Positions 24,686-33,266 of a stretch of DNA of 64,000 nucleotides are shown piece by piece. A program made the translations under genes and the position numbers. The stretch comes from Micromonospora sp. C31. GTDB lineage: Bacteria; Actinomycetota; Actinomycetes; Mycobacteriales; Micromonosporaceae. A model generated the notes under the pieces. That model did no database searches. It was not told the DNA's origin and saw only the letters and a program-made list of their open reading frames with translations. Location of the stretch: positions 1 to 64,000 of the forward strand of contig NZ_JAGPXN010000015.1 in assembly GCF_018070575.1 (NCBI RefSeq), written 5' to 3'. The first letter of the stretch is position 1. Each line of letters begins with the position of its first letter.

Positions 24686-27286
24686 GTGGACGAGCGCTAC
24701 GACAGCTACTGCGCCGCCGACCGGCTCTTCTACGACTCCCTCGGCAGGGCGGTCGAGCAGCCCACCTTCGCGGCGGCGCAGCGACCCGCACCCGAGGGCT
24801 GGCGCTCCGAGCCGCTCGACGACTGGCTGATCTACGCCCCCGAGGGCGGCAAGCTGCCCCAGCAGGGCTGGAAGATCCACGTGTCGGCGACGCTCGACAA
24901 CGCCGAGCGGGTGCTGGACGCCGTCTGGGACTACTGCGTACCGCGTGGCCTGTCCTTCAAGTTCCTGCGCGGCCCGCGCACCCTGCTGCTGCGCAACTCC
25001 AAGTACGCCTCCCGGGCGGCCAGCGGCAAGTTCGTCACGGTCTACCCGCACGACGACGCGGAGCTGGAGCTGGTCTGCAAGGAGCTCGACGAGCTGATCG
25101 CCGGCGAGCCGGGCCCGTACATCCTCAGCGACCTGCGCCACGGCGCAGGCCCGGTGCACGTGCGCTACGGCGGCTTCGCCGCCCGCTACTGCCACTCCCC
25201 CGACGGCCAGGTGGTCCCGGCGATCGAGGACGACACGGGCACGTTGGTGCCCGACCGTCGCGATCCCGTGTTCCACGTGCCGTCCTGGGTCACGCTGCCC
25301 GACTTCCTCGGCCCGCACCTGGCCGCCCGCAACGCCACCAGCACCGACGAGGTGCCGTACCGCATCGAGAAGGTCATCCACTTCTCGAACGGCGGCGGCC
25401 TCTACGTCGGCCGGGACGTGCGCACCGACACCCAGGTGGTGCTGAAGGAGGCCCGGCCGCACGCCGGCCTCGACGCCGACGGCACCGACGCGGTCGCCCG
25501 CCTGGCCCGGGAGGCCGATGCGCTGCGCCGGCTCGCCGACCTGCCACAGGTGCCCCGGGTGCACGACGAGTTCGCCATCGGCGAGCACCGGTTCCTCGCG
25601 CTGGAGTTCATCGAGGGCCGTCCGCTGAACAAGGTCCTGGTCGACCGCTACCCGCTGATCGAGGCCGACACCACCGACGCGGACCGCGCCGACTACACCC
25701 GGTGGGCGCTGGACGTGCACCGGCAGGTCGAGGAGGTCGTCACGGCCATCCACGACCGCGGCCTGGTCTACGGCGACCTGCACCTGTTCAACGTCATGGT
25801 CCGCCCGGACGACCGGATCGCGTTGGTCGACTTCGAGGTCGCCGCGCCGATCGACGGGCACCGCCGACCCGGACTGCGCAACCAGGGCTTCGCCGCACCT
25901 CGGGACCGCTCCGGTCCCGCCGTGGACCGGTACGCCCTGGCCTGCCTGCGGCTGGCGCTGTTCCTGCCGCTGACCCAGTTGTTCCGCCTGGCGCCGGCCA
26001 AGGCCGCGCACGTCGCCGACGTGATCGCCACCCAGTTCCCGGTGCCGAGGGACCTCCTCGACGCCTCCGTACGCGAGATCACCGGGCCCGAGGCGGCGGA
26101 CGCCGAACCGGCACCCGACCTCACCGTCGACGTCGGACCGGCCCACCGGGACCGCCTCGCCCGGGCGATCCTCGCCAGCGCGACACCCCAGCGGGACGAC
26201 CGGCTCTTCCCCGGCGACATCGAGCAGTTCCGCAGCGGCGGGCTCAACCTCGCCCACGGCGCGGCCGGCGTCCTGTACGCCCTGCACGTCAGCGGCGCCG
26301 GGCGGTGGCCGGAACACGAGCAGTGGCTGGTCCGCCACGCCACGGCACCCGCCTCCGGCACCCGGTGCGGCTTCTACGACGGCCTGCACGGCGTCGCGTA
26401 CGCCCTGGAGTCGCTCGGCCGCCGGCAGGACGCCCTCGACGTGCTCGACATCTGCCTGCGCCAGCCACTGGACGGCCTCGACCACAGCCTCGCGAACGGC
26501 CTCTCCGGCATCGCGCTCAACCTGGCCGAGCTGGCCGGGCGCACCGGTGAGACGGCCCTGCGCGAGGCGGCCTGGCGGACCGTCGAGCGGGTGATCGACC
26601 AGCTCGCCGACGACCCCGGGCCGGACATCAGCGGCGGGCGCAACCCGTACGCCGGGCTGCTGCGCGGCCGGACCGGCCCGGCGCTGCTGCTGGTGCGACT
26701 GCACGAGCTCACCGGCGAGGAGTCCCTGCTGGACCACGCCGCCACGGCCCTGCGCCAGGACCTGCGCCGCTGCGTGGTACGCCCCGACGGCACGCTGCAG
26801 GTCAACGAGGGCTGGCGCACCATGCCCTACCTCGGTCAGGGCAGCATCGGGATCGGCCTGGTGCTCGATGCGTACCTGCGGCACCGCGCCGACGAGCGGT
26901 TCGCGGAGGCCAGCGCCGGTGTACGCCGCGCCGCCCGGTCCCCGTTCTACGCGCAGTCGGGCCTCTTCGCCGGACGCGCCGGCGTCGTGGCCTACCTTGC
27001 GGCGGACCCCGACGATCCGCAGCGCCGCCGCGAACGCGACGCCCAGGTGGCCCGGCTGGCCTGGCACGCCCTGCCCTACGGCGACGGGACCGCCTTCCCG
27101 GGCGAGCAACTGCTGCGGCTGTCCATGGACCTCGGCACCGGCACCGCCGGCGTGCTGCTGGCCCTGGCCACGGCACGGCCCGACGACCCGGTGAGCCTGC
27201 CGTTCCTCGCGCCCCTGGCGGGCGCCCCCGACTCCCTCGCCTCGGCGAGGGCGACCGATCCGTCCGACCAGCACGGAAGGAGGTGA
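24686..27286 (+). CDS. ramC: Class III lanthipeptide synthetase LanKC (RamC-like)
   Basis: A trifunctional enzyme of about 866 residues that phosphorylates and dehydrates Ser/Thr and then cyclises them with Cys. Layout: N-terminal lyase-like domain (DERYDSYCAADRLFYDS onward), a Ser/Thr-kinase-like domain (LVYGDLHLFNVMV with the catalytic Asp, then LVDFEVA), and a C-terminal LanC-like toroid with GxxG repeats (GLHGVAYAL, GLSGIALNL, GSIGIGLVL, GRAGVVAYL). The Cys/His zinc ligands of LanC are absent, which defines class III rather than class IV. The GTG at 24686 is preferred over 24677 for ribosome spacing and because relatives start DERY. Confidence 0.93.
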   Translation: MDERYDSYCAADRLFYDSLGRAVEQPTFAAAQRPAPEGWRSEPLDDWLIYAPEGGKLPQQGWKIHVSATLDNAERVLDAVWDYCVPRGLSFKFLRGPRTLLLRNSKYASRAASGKFVTVYPHDDAELELVCKELDELIAGEPGPYILSDLRHGAGPVHVRYGGFAARYCHSPDGQVVPAIEDDTGTLVPDRRDPVFHVPSWVTLPDFLGPHLAARNATSTDEVPYRIEKVIHFSNGGGLYVGRDVRTDTQVVLKEARPHAGLDADGTDAVARLAREADALRRLADLPQVPRVHDEFAIGEHRFLALEFIEGRPLNKVLVDRYPLIEADTTDADRADYTRWALDVHRQVEEVVTAIHDRGLVYGDLHLFNVMVRPDDRIALVDFEVAAPIDGHRRPGLRNQGFAAPRDRSGPAVDRYALACLRLALFLPLTQLFRLAPAKAAHVADVIATQFPVPRDLLDASVREITGPEAADAEPAPDLTVDVGPAHRDRLARAILASATPQRDDRLFPGDIEQFRSGGLNLAHGAAGVLYALHVSGAGRWPEHEQWLVRHATAPASGTRCGFYDGLHGVAYALESLGRRQDALDVLDICLRQPLDGLDHSLANGLSGIALNLAELAGRTGETALREAAWRTVERVIDQLADDPGPDISGGRNPYAGLLRGRTGPALLLVRLHELTGEESLLDHAATALRQDLRRCVVRPDGTLQVNEGWRTMPYLGQGSIGIGLVLDAYLRHRADERFAEASAGVRRAARSPFYAQSGLFAGRAGVVAYLAADPDDPQRRRERDAQVARLAWHALPYGDGTAFPGEQLLRLSMDLGTGTAGVLLALATARPDDPVSLPFLAPLAGAPDSLASARATDPSDQHGRR

Positions 27287-27292
27287 CACGAC

Positions 27293-27412
27293 ATGGCGCT
27301 TCTGGACCTCCAGGGCCTCGAGATGGCCCCCGCCGACCGCACCGGTGGCGGCAGCCAGGCGAGCCTGCTGCTCTGCGGCGACAGCTCGCTGTCCGTCACG
27401 ACCTGCAACTGA
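27293..27412 (+). CDS. ramS: SapB-like class III lanthipeptide precursor 1
   Basis: A 39-residue precursor. The leader contains LLDLQ (residues 3-7), the recognition motif of class III synthetases. The core from about Thr17 ends ASLLLCGDSSLSVTTCN. As I recall SapB of Streptomyces coelicolor, its sequence is nearly the same (ASLLLCGDSSLSITTCN), with two Ser-x3-Cys rings; the matching pairs here are Ser24-Cys28 and Ser34-Cys38, and Ser31/Ser32 are dehydroalanine candidates. GGAAGGAGGT overlaps the LanKC stop 6 nt upstream. The mature peptide should be an amphiphilic surface-active morphogen. Confidence 0.95.
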   Translation: MALLDLQGLEMAPADRTGGGSQASLLLCGDSSLSVTTCN

Positions 27413-27415
27413 TCC
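27320..27415 (+). repeat. 96-bp direct repeat, copy 1
   Basis: From the end of the leader codons to just past the stop, this copy is identical to 27510-27605. It covers the whole core peptide and points to recent duplication or gene conversion. Confidence 0.95.
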
Positions 27416-27482
27416 TTCGCCTTCACCGGCGACATGCAGGGCACGACCATCCGACCGATCAGCACAGAAGGAGATGATCGAC

Positions 27483-27602
27483 ATGGCGCTTCTCGACCTT
27501 CAGGGCATGGAGATGGCCCCCGCCGACCGCACCGGTGGCGGCAGCCAGGCGAGCCTGCTGCTCTGCGGCGACAGCTCGCTGTCCGTCACGACCTGCAACT
27601 GA
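27483..27602 (+). CDS. ramS: SapB-like class III lanthipeptide precursor 2
   Basis: A second 39-residue precursor, 70 bp after the first. It differs only at residue 9 (Met for Leu); two other leader codons differ silently, and the remaining codons to the stop are identical. The LLDLQ motif and both Ser-x3-Cys pairs are kept, so both genes should give the same mature peptide if cleavage falls after residue 9. AGAAGGAGATG provides a good ribosome site about 9 nt before the ATG. Streptomyces ram/amf clusters usually carry one precursor. Confidence 0.95.
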   Translation: MALLDLQGMEMAPADRTGGGSQASLLLCGDSSLSVTTCN

Positions 27603-27605
27603 TCC
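27510..27605 (+). repeat. 96-bp direct repeat, copy 2
   Basis: Identical to 27320-27415 at an offset of 190 bp. The flanking intergenic sequences are not alike. Confidence 0.95.
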
Positions 27606-27676
27606 AGGTCGTCACGCGAGGCCCTGGGCGGACGAACGTGTCCGCCCAGGGCCGCACGTCTTCTACGGGAGGACCG

Positions 27677-29407
27677 ATGCGGACGCCGACCGGCTCCGAC
27701 CAACTGCTGCGGCGGGTGGTCCGCGACGGCGGCGGCTGGACGATCCTGCTCGGCGCGGTGGCGCTCACCGGCGCCGCCGCCGAACTCGCCCTGCCGGCCG
27801 CGCTGGGGCTCGCGGTCGACGCCGCCGTCGCCGGCGACGGCGACGCCCGGTGGCCGGCCGCCGCCTGCGCCCTGATCGCCGCCCTCATGCTCACCGACAT
27901 CCTCGGCGACGTGGCCAGCGGATACGGCGCGGCCCGGGCCACCGGGCGGCTGCGCCGGCGCCTGCTGCGGCACCTGTTCGCCTGCGACATCCGCACCGTC
28001 CGCCGCCATCCGGTGGGCGACCTGGTCGGTCGACTCGTCGCGCAGGCCGCCGATGCGGGGCAGGCCGGTACCGCCGTGGTCCTGGGCGTCGTCGCGCTGC
28101 TCCCCCCGGTCGGCAGCGTCGTGGCCCTCACCCTGCTCGAACCGCTGCTCGGCGTCACCCTGCTCGCCGGGCTGGCCCTGCTCACGTTGCTCATGCGCGC
28201 CTTCGTCACGGACGCCTCCGCCGCCGTGTCCGGCTACCAGCGGGTGCTGGGGGACATCGCCGGGCGGCTGCTGGAGGCTCTCGGTGGCGCCCGCACCATC
28301 GCCGCCGCGGCGACCGTCGAGCGGGAACGCGACCGGGTGCTGGCGGCCCTGCCGGAACTGCGCGGGTACGGCCTGCTCGGCTGGCGGTTGCTGGCCAGGG
28401 CGGGCGCCCGCACCGCCGCCGTCGGGCCGCTGCTCCAGGTGGCCGTCGTGGCCGTCGGCGGGTACGCGCTGACCGTCGGCTGGCTCAGCCCCGGCCAACT
28501 CGTCGCCGCCGTGCAGTACGCGGCCCTCGGTGCCGGGCTCGGCGCGGTGCTGGCCACCCTGAACCGGCTGGTGCGCAGCCGCGCGGCGGCCAGCCGGATC
28601 GCCGAGCCGCTGGCCCACCCGGTACGCCCCGACGGCACCGAGCCGCTGCCGCCCGGGCGGGGTGAGTTGTGCCTTCGGGGAGTGGGCGTACGCGCCCAGG
28701 ACGGGCGGGCGGTCCTCGACGGCATCGACCTGACCGTGCCGTCAGGCGCCACGGTGGCCGTCGTCGGCCGCTCCGGCGCCGGCAAGTCGACCCTCGCCGC
28801 GGTGGCCGGCCGGCTGCACGACCCGGACACCGGCGAGGTGCTGCTGGACGGGGTGCCGCTGCGCCGGTACGACCCGCCCGCGCTGCGCCGGGCCGTCGGG
28901 CACGCCTTCGACCGGCCCGTCCTGGTCGGCGAGACGGTGCACGACGCGATCGGGCTCGGGCTGCCCGCCGGATCGGCGCGGCCGCCCGCCGACGCCGCCC
29001 CGGCCACCCCGGCCGTGCTGGCCGCGGCACGCGCGGCGCAGGTCGCCGACGTCGTCGCCCGGCTGCCCGAGGGCTTCCGCACCCGGCTGGCGGACGCGCC
29101 GTTCTCCGGCGGCGAGGCGCAGCGCCTCGGGCTGGCCCGCGCGTTCCCCGCCGAACGGCTGCTCGTCCTCGACGACGCGACGTCCAGCCTGGACACCGCC
29201 ACCGAGCACCGGATCGCCCGGGCGGTGGCGACCGGCGCAGGCGGGCGTACCCGGCTGGTGGTGACCCACCGCGCGACGACGGCGGCGGCGGCCGACCTGG
29301 TGGCGTGGCTCGACGGCGGGCGGCTGCGGGCCGTGGCGCCGCACCGGCAGCTCTGGTCCGACCCGGCCTACCGGGCGGTCTTCACGCCCGGCGGGGACGC
29401 CCGATGA
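27677..29407 (+). CDS. ramA: ABC transporter, fused membrane and ATPase domains (RamA-like)
   Basis: 576 residues. The N-terminal half holds hydrophobic segments of an exporter-type membrane domain. The C-terminal half has Walker A GRSGAGKSTL, signature FSGGEAQRLGLARAF and Walker B RLLVLDDATSSLD. It is the first of two half-transporters that follow the lanthipeptide precursors as in ram/amf loci, presumably forming a heterodimer that exports the modified peptide. The ATG at 27677 follows GGGAGGA. Its last codons overlap the next start (ATGA). Confidence 0.92.
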   Translation: MRTPTGSDQLLRRVVRDGGGWTILLGAVALTGAAAELALPAALGLAVDAAVAGDGDARWPAAACALIAALMLTDILGDVASGYGAARATGRLRRRLLRHLFACDIRTVRRHPVGDLVGRLVAQAADAGQAGTAVVLGVVALLPPVGSVVALTLLEPLLGVTLLAGLALLTLLMRAFVTDASAAVSGYQRVLGDIAGRLLEALGGARTIAAAATVERERDRVLAALPELRGYGLLGWRLLARAGARTAAVGPLLQVAVVAVGGYALTVGWLSPGQLVAAVQYAALGAGLGAVLATLNRLVRSRAAASRIAEPLAHPVRPDGTEPLPPGRGELCLRGVGVRAQDGRAVLDGIDLTVPSGATVAVVGRSGAGKSTLAAVAGRLHDPDTGEVLLDGVPLRRYDPPALRRAVGHAFDRPVLVGETVHDAIGLGLPAGSARPPADAAPATPAVLAAARAAQVADVVARLPEGFRTRLADAPFSGGEAQRLGLARAFPAERLLVLDDATSSLDTATEHRIARAVATGAGGRTRLVVTHRATTAAAADLVAWLDGGRLRAVAPHRQLWSDPAYRAVFTPGGDAR

Positions 29408-31221
29408 GCCGCCCCGGCGTACGCCGGACCACCTGGGCGGCGCTGCGGGCCCGTCGCCGGGCGGTGGGCCGGCTGGCCGCCTGGTCGGCGGTCGAGGCCC
29501 TGCCGGCGCTGCTCGGCGGGGTGCTCGTGGCCCGGGCCGTGGACCGGGGTTTCCTGGCCGGCCAGTTCGGCACCGGCCTGGCCTGGCTGTCCGTCCTCGC
29601 CGTGGCGGTGCTGGTCGGGGCGGCGGCGACGGGGCAGGTGTACCGCAGCCTCGGGGCCGTGGTGGAACCGTTCCGCGACGAGTTGGCCGCCCGGGTGGTG
29701 TGGGGGGCGCTCCGCGACGCCACCCGGGCGGGCGGGCGGCCGGACACCGCCACCGTGGCCCGGCTGACCCACCAGGTCGAGGTGGTCCGGGACACGTTCG
29801 GCGGGCTGGTGCTGGTGGTCCGCGGGTTCCTGTTCACCGCCGGCGCGGCGCTGCTCGGCCTGCTCGCCCTGGCCCCGCCGCTGGCGGGTGCGGTGGCCGC
29901 GCCGCTGGTGGTGGGGCTGGCCGTGTTCGCCGCGTCGCTACCGGCCATGGTGGCGCACCAGCGGGCGCAGGTGAGCGCCGGCGAACGGCTCGGCCGGTCG
30001 GCGGCGTCGGCGCTGGCCGGGCACCGCGACGTCGTCGCCTGCGGCGCGCAGGAGCGCGTGGTGTCCGACGTGGACCGGCGGGTCACGGCGCAGGCCGACG
30101 CGGAGCGGACGCTGGCCCGGATGGCGGCGCTGCGCAGCCTCAGCCTGGGGGTGGGCGGCTGGCTGCCCGTGGTGGTGCTGGTGCTGGCCGCGCCGTGGCT
30201 GGTCCGGCAGGGGCTGAGCGCCGGGGCCGTGCTGGGTGCGCTGGTCTACGTCACGACCGGGCTGCAACCCGCCCTGCACGCGGTGGTGCAGGGCGTCGGC
30301 GGCGGCGGGCTGCGCTACGCCGTCACCCTGGACCGGATCCTGCGCACCAGCCCGCCCCCGGGGCCCGCTCCCCTGCCGCACACCGACGCGCCGGCCAACG
30401 CCGCCGCGTCGGCACCCGTCGCCGCCGCCTCGGCCGGCACCGGTCCGGCGGGGGATGCCCGCGCCGGCAGCGGCCCGCCGGCGGTCGCGCTGCGCGGGCT
30501 GACCTTCCGGTACGGCCCGCACGCCCGCCCCGTCCTGGCGGACCTCACCCTGACGGTGGCCGTCGGTGACCACGTGGCCGTGGTGGGGCCGAGCGGGGCC
30601 GGCAAGTCCACCCTGGCCGCGCTGGTCGCCGGGCTGGTGCCGCCGGAGTCGGGCACCGTCCGCCTGGCCGGCGTGCCGGTCGCGGGCACCGCGCCGGATG
30701 CGCTGGCCCGGTTGCGGGTGCTGGTGCCGCAGGAGGCGTACGTGCGCACCGGCTCCCTCGGCGACAACCTCCGCTACCTGCACCCCGACATCGACGACGC
30801 GACGGTCCTGGCCGCCGCGCACGCCCTCGGCGCCGGGCCCCTGGTGGCCCGCCTCGGCGGCCTCGACGCCGCGATCGACCCCGCCGCCCTCTCCGCCGGG
30901 GAACGCCAGCTCGTCGCCGCGGTCCGGGCCTACCTGGCTCCCGCGCCGCTGGTGATCCTCGACGAGGCGACGTGTCACCTGGACCCGACCCTGGAGGCGA
31001 CCGTCGAGCACGCCTTCGCCCGCCGGCACGGCACCCTGATGGTGATCGCGCACCGGATCAGCTCGGCGACCCGGGCCCGTCGGGTGGTGGTGTTCGACGG
31101 CGACCGGCCGCTCGTCGGCACCCACGACGAGCTGCTGCTCCGCTCGCCCACCTACCGTGAGCTGGTCGGGCACTGGGAAGACGTGGCGCCGCCGGCCCGC
31201 GTACCGCTCGCCCGGTCCTGA
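29404..31221 (+). CDS. ramB: ABC transporter, fused membrane and ATPase domains (RamB-like)
   Basis: 605 residues with the same architecture as its neighbour: membrane domain, a Pro/Ala linker near residues 315-355, then an ATPase with Walker A GPSGAGKSTLAAL and Walker B PLVILDEATCHLD. The signature motif is degenerate (LSAGERQLVAAVR), and the sequences differ enough for a heterodimer. Translational overlap with the upstream gene supports one complex. The lanthipeptide operon probably ends here, 17 bp before the convergent regulator gene. Confidence 0.92.
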   Translation: MSRPGVRRTTWAALRARRRAVGRLAAWSAVEALPALLGGVLVARAVDRGFLAGQFGTGLAWLSVLAVAVLVGAAATGQVYRSLGAVVEPFRDELAARVVWGALRDATRAGGRPDTATVARLTHQVEVVRDTFGGLVLVVRGFLFTAGAALLGLLALAPPLAGAVAAPLVVGLAVFAASLPAMVAHQRAQVSAGERLGRSAASALAGHRDVVACGAQERVVSDVDRRVTAQADAERTLARMAALRSLSLGVGGWLPVVVLVLAAPWLVRQGLSAGAVLGALVYVTTGLQPALHAVVQGVGGGGLRYAVTLDRILRTSPPPGPAPLPHTDAPANAAASAPVAAASAGTGPAGDARAGSGPPAVALRGLTFRYGPHARPVLADLTLTVAVGDHVAVVGPSGAGKSTLAALVAGLVPPESGTVRLAGVPVAGTAPDALARLRVLVPQEAYVRTGSLGDNLRYLHPDIDDATVLAAAHALGAGPLVARLGGLDAAIDPAALSAGERQLVAAVRAYLAPAPLVILDEATCHLDPTLEATVEHAFARRHGTLMVIAHRISSATRARRVVVFDGDRPLVGTHDELLLRSPTYRELVGHWEDVAPPARVPLARS

Positions 31222-31238
31222 CCGCTTGGGGGCGCTGG

Positions 31239-31817
31239 TCAGATCCAGCCCGCCTCGCGGGCGACCCGCACCGCCTCCACCCTCGTACGGGCGCCCGCCT
31301 TGCGGGTTATCCGGCCGAGGTGGTTGCGCACCGTACCCGGGGCGAGCCCGAGCGCCCGGGCCACCTCCACGACGGGTGCCCCGGCCGCGGTCAGGTCGAG
31401 GACCTCCGTCTCCCGTGAGGTGAGCGGGCTGTCGCGGCTCAGGGCCGCCATCACCAGGTCGGCGTCGACCACCGACTCGCGGCGGGCCACCCGCCGGATG
31501 CCGTCCACCACCCGGTGCGGGGAGACGTCGCTGCCGAGGATCCCGACGGTGCGCCCCGGCACGAAGACCCGGTGCAGGCTGCGGGCCCGGCGCCGGTCGG
31601 CGAGCACCAGCAACGGGCACTGCCCCGCCAGGCCCGCCTCGCCGATGAGGTCGAGGTCGACGACCGCGACGTCCGGGCGCTGCGTCCGGACCGCCGGCGG
31701 CAGCGCGTCGCCCCGGTCGAGTTCCGCCACGACGCTGATGTCCGCCTCGGCGGCGAGGACGAGCGACAGGGCGCCACGGACCAGGGCACCGTCGAGTGCG
31801 AGCAACGTACGGATCAC
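31239..31817 (-). CDS. Atypical NarL-type response regulator 1
   Basis: 192 residues: a degenerate receiver followed by a LuxR-type helix-turn-helix (LTSRETEVLDLTAAG, then the recognition segment APGTVRNHLGRI). The usual acidic pair after the first strand is reduced (LLALDGALV), and the LxK-P loop lysine is not visible, although an Asp is kept in VAVVDLDL. This suggests phosphorylation-independent control, as reported for orphan regulators such as RamR. The GTG at 31817 follows GGAGGG. It converges on ramB, so it likely regulates the lanthipeptide locus. No histidine kinase is nearby. Confidence 0.85.
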   Translation of the reverse strand: MIRTLLALDGALVRGALSLVLAAEADISVVAELDRGDALPPAVRTQRPDVAVVDLDLIGEAGLAGQCPLLVLADRRRARSLHRVFVPGRTVGILGSDVSPHRVVDGIRRVARRESVVDADLVMAALSRDSPLTSRETEVLDLTAAGAPVVEVARALGLAPGTVRNHLGRITRKAGARTRVEAVRVAREAGWI

Positions 31818-31966
31818 CGATGACCCTCCGGAACGTCGTCAGACAGATCACGGACCGTAAGAATTCAAACACGCGCCGACGGGTTCCGCTCGCCGGGCGG
31901 CCGACCACCGTCGAACCCGGACACCGGGAAGGCCGGCGGCTGCGGGTCCGGTCGGGCGCCGGCCCG

Positions 31967-32572
31967 CTACATCCAGCCGTCGCGTCGGGCGCGCCACACC
32001 GCCTCCATCCGGTTGCGGGCGCCGGTCTTGCGCATGATCGCCGACAGGTGGTTGCGCACCGTCCCGTGCGCCAGGTAGAGCCGGCGGGCGATCTCCTTGA
32101 GCGGCAGGCCCTCCGCGGCCACCCGCAGCACCTCCACCTCCCGGCGCGTCAGCCGGCTCGACACGGGCCGCAGCGCCGTCACGGCGGCGTCGGCGTCGAT
32201 GACCTTCCCGCCGGCGGCGAGTTCCCGCACGGCGTCGACCAACGCCTCCAGGGAGGCGTCCTTGCCGACCAGGCCCCGTACGCCGGCGGCCAGGAGGTCC
32301 CCGACGATCCGCTGGCTCCACTGCCGGCCCATCGCCAGCACGGCGGTGTCGGGCATCGCCTCGGTGATCTCGGCGACGACCTCGACCGGGTGCGGGGCGT
32401 CCGGCGCCAGGTCCACCAGCACCACGTCCGGCCGGTGCCGACGCACCAGGGTGATCAGCTCCGCCACCCCGGTCACCTCGGCGACGACCTCGATGTCCCG
32501 CTCGCTCGACAGTGCCGCGCACAGGGCGGTGCGCAGTAGTCCCATCTCCTCGACAACGACGACGCGAATCAA
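31967..32572 (-). CDS. Atypical NarL-type response regulator 2
   Basis: About 201 residues, paralogous in layout to the regulator downstream. The receiver starts VVVVEEMGLLRTAL, where Glu-Glu replaces the Asp pair; Asp is present in VVLVDLA and Lys in VGKDASLEALVDAVR. The C-terminal LuxR-type domain has LTRREVEVLRVAAEG and the recognition segment AHGTVRNHLSAIMRK. I prefer the TTG at 32572 because GGAG stands 8 nt upstream and relatives start at this strand; an in-frame start at 32674 exists. Two such regulators in tandem beside one ram-type locus are unusual. Confidence 0.83.
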   Translation of the reverse strand: MIRVVVVEEMGLLRTALCAALSSERDIEVVAEVTGVAELITLVRRHRPDVVLVDLAPDAPHPVEVVAEITEAMPDTAVLAMGRQWSQRIVGDLLAAGVRGLVGKDASLEALVDAVRELAAGGKVIDADAAVTALRPVSSRLTRREVEVLRVAAEGLPLKEIARRLYLAHGTVRNHLSAIMRKTGARNRMEAVWRARRDGWM

Positions 32573-33208
32573 TGCGTTTGCTCCGTTCTGGGGGGTGCGG
32601 GACGGCGGTTGAGTCCCGTTGACGGGACTACGGAGGCCGGCCGGAGGGGTCATCTGGATCTTGAAGCGCGACAACGACGATCGGACGGTCAGGGATATCG
32701 GGGCGGTGCAGCCGCAGGGACCGGCCGACCGCGCGGGCGGGCCCGCCGGGCTCAGCCGGGGCCGGCACTCACCCCACGAAACCGGCCGCCCGGAGCGGCC
32801 AGCGGAGCGCCGTCGGCGCCCGCCTCGGCCCGGCGCCCGTGCGGCGCCGGGCCGCCGTCCGCAGTGGCCGCGAGGACGGCCTCACCCTGTGCGGCGCGAC
32901 GGTCGGGTGCCACGGCTGCGGCCGGATGGCCGCCGCACGGCGTCGGATCGGTCCGGGCGCCTGGCGGGCCGGAGGCGTCGGGGACACCGTGCCGCCGGGC
33001 GGTGTCCCCCGCCACGGCGACGGGTGGACGACAGAACGTCGGGCGACGCACTGGATAGCGACCTCCCTCGTCGGACACGTCGACACATCGTAAAGATGCG
33101 CTTACCCGATTGCGACTCGTGGATGCCCCGTGACGGATTGCCGACTGAGGGCTGACGGCTGGCGCGGCGTGCGTTAAGGGCGTCACGGTGGCAACCGGGG
33201 GTGCCAAC
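32573..33208. other. Long gap between the regulators and tatC
   Basis: About 640 bp with no convincing gene on either strand; the open frames here are long only because of GC content. It should include the promoter of the regulator pair. The part near 33080-33180 is less GC-rich. It marks the right border of the segment inserted between helY and tatC. Confidence 0.5.
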
Positions 33209-33242
33209 GGAACAAGCCCCCCGGCGAGGGAGGGCTTGTTCC
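33209..33242 (-). terminator. Terminator of the tatA-tatC operon
   Basis: A perfect 11-bp inverted repeat GGAACAAGCCC / GGGCTTGTTCC with a 12-nt loop begins 25 bp after the tatC stop. Confidence 0.85.
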
Positions 33243-33266
33243 GTGCGGCACGAGGACGACCGGCGG

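Noticed and set aside
24254..27484. Open frame of over 1000 codons antisense to the LanKC gene
   Set aside because: Composition is that of a mirror frame, with no ribosome site or domain; LanKC on the plus strand explains the region.
27345..27602. Longer precursor reading through from the first lanthipeptide gene into the second
   Set aside because: The upstream part is out of frame with precursor 1 and has no ribosome site; both short genes have their own good sites.
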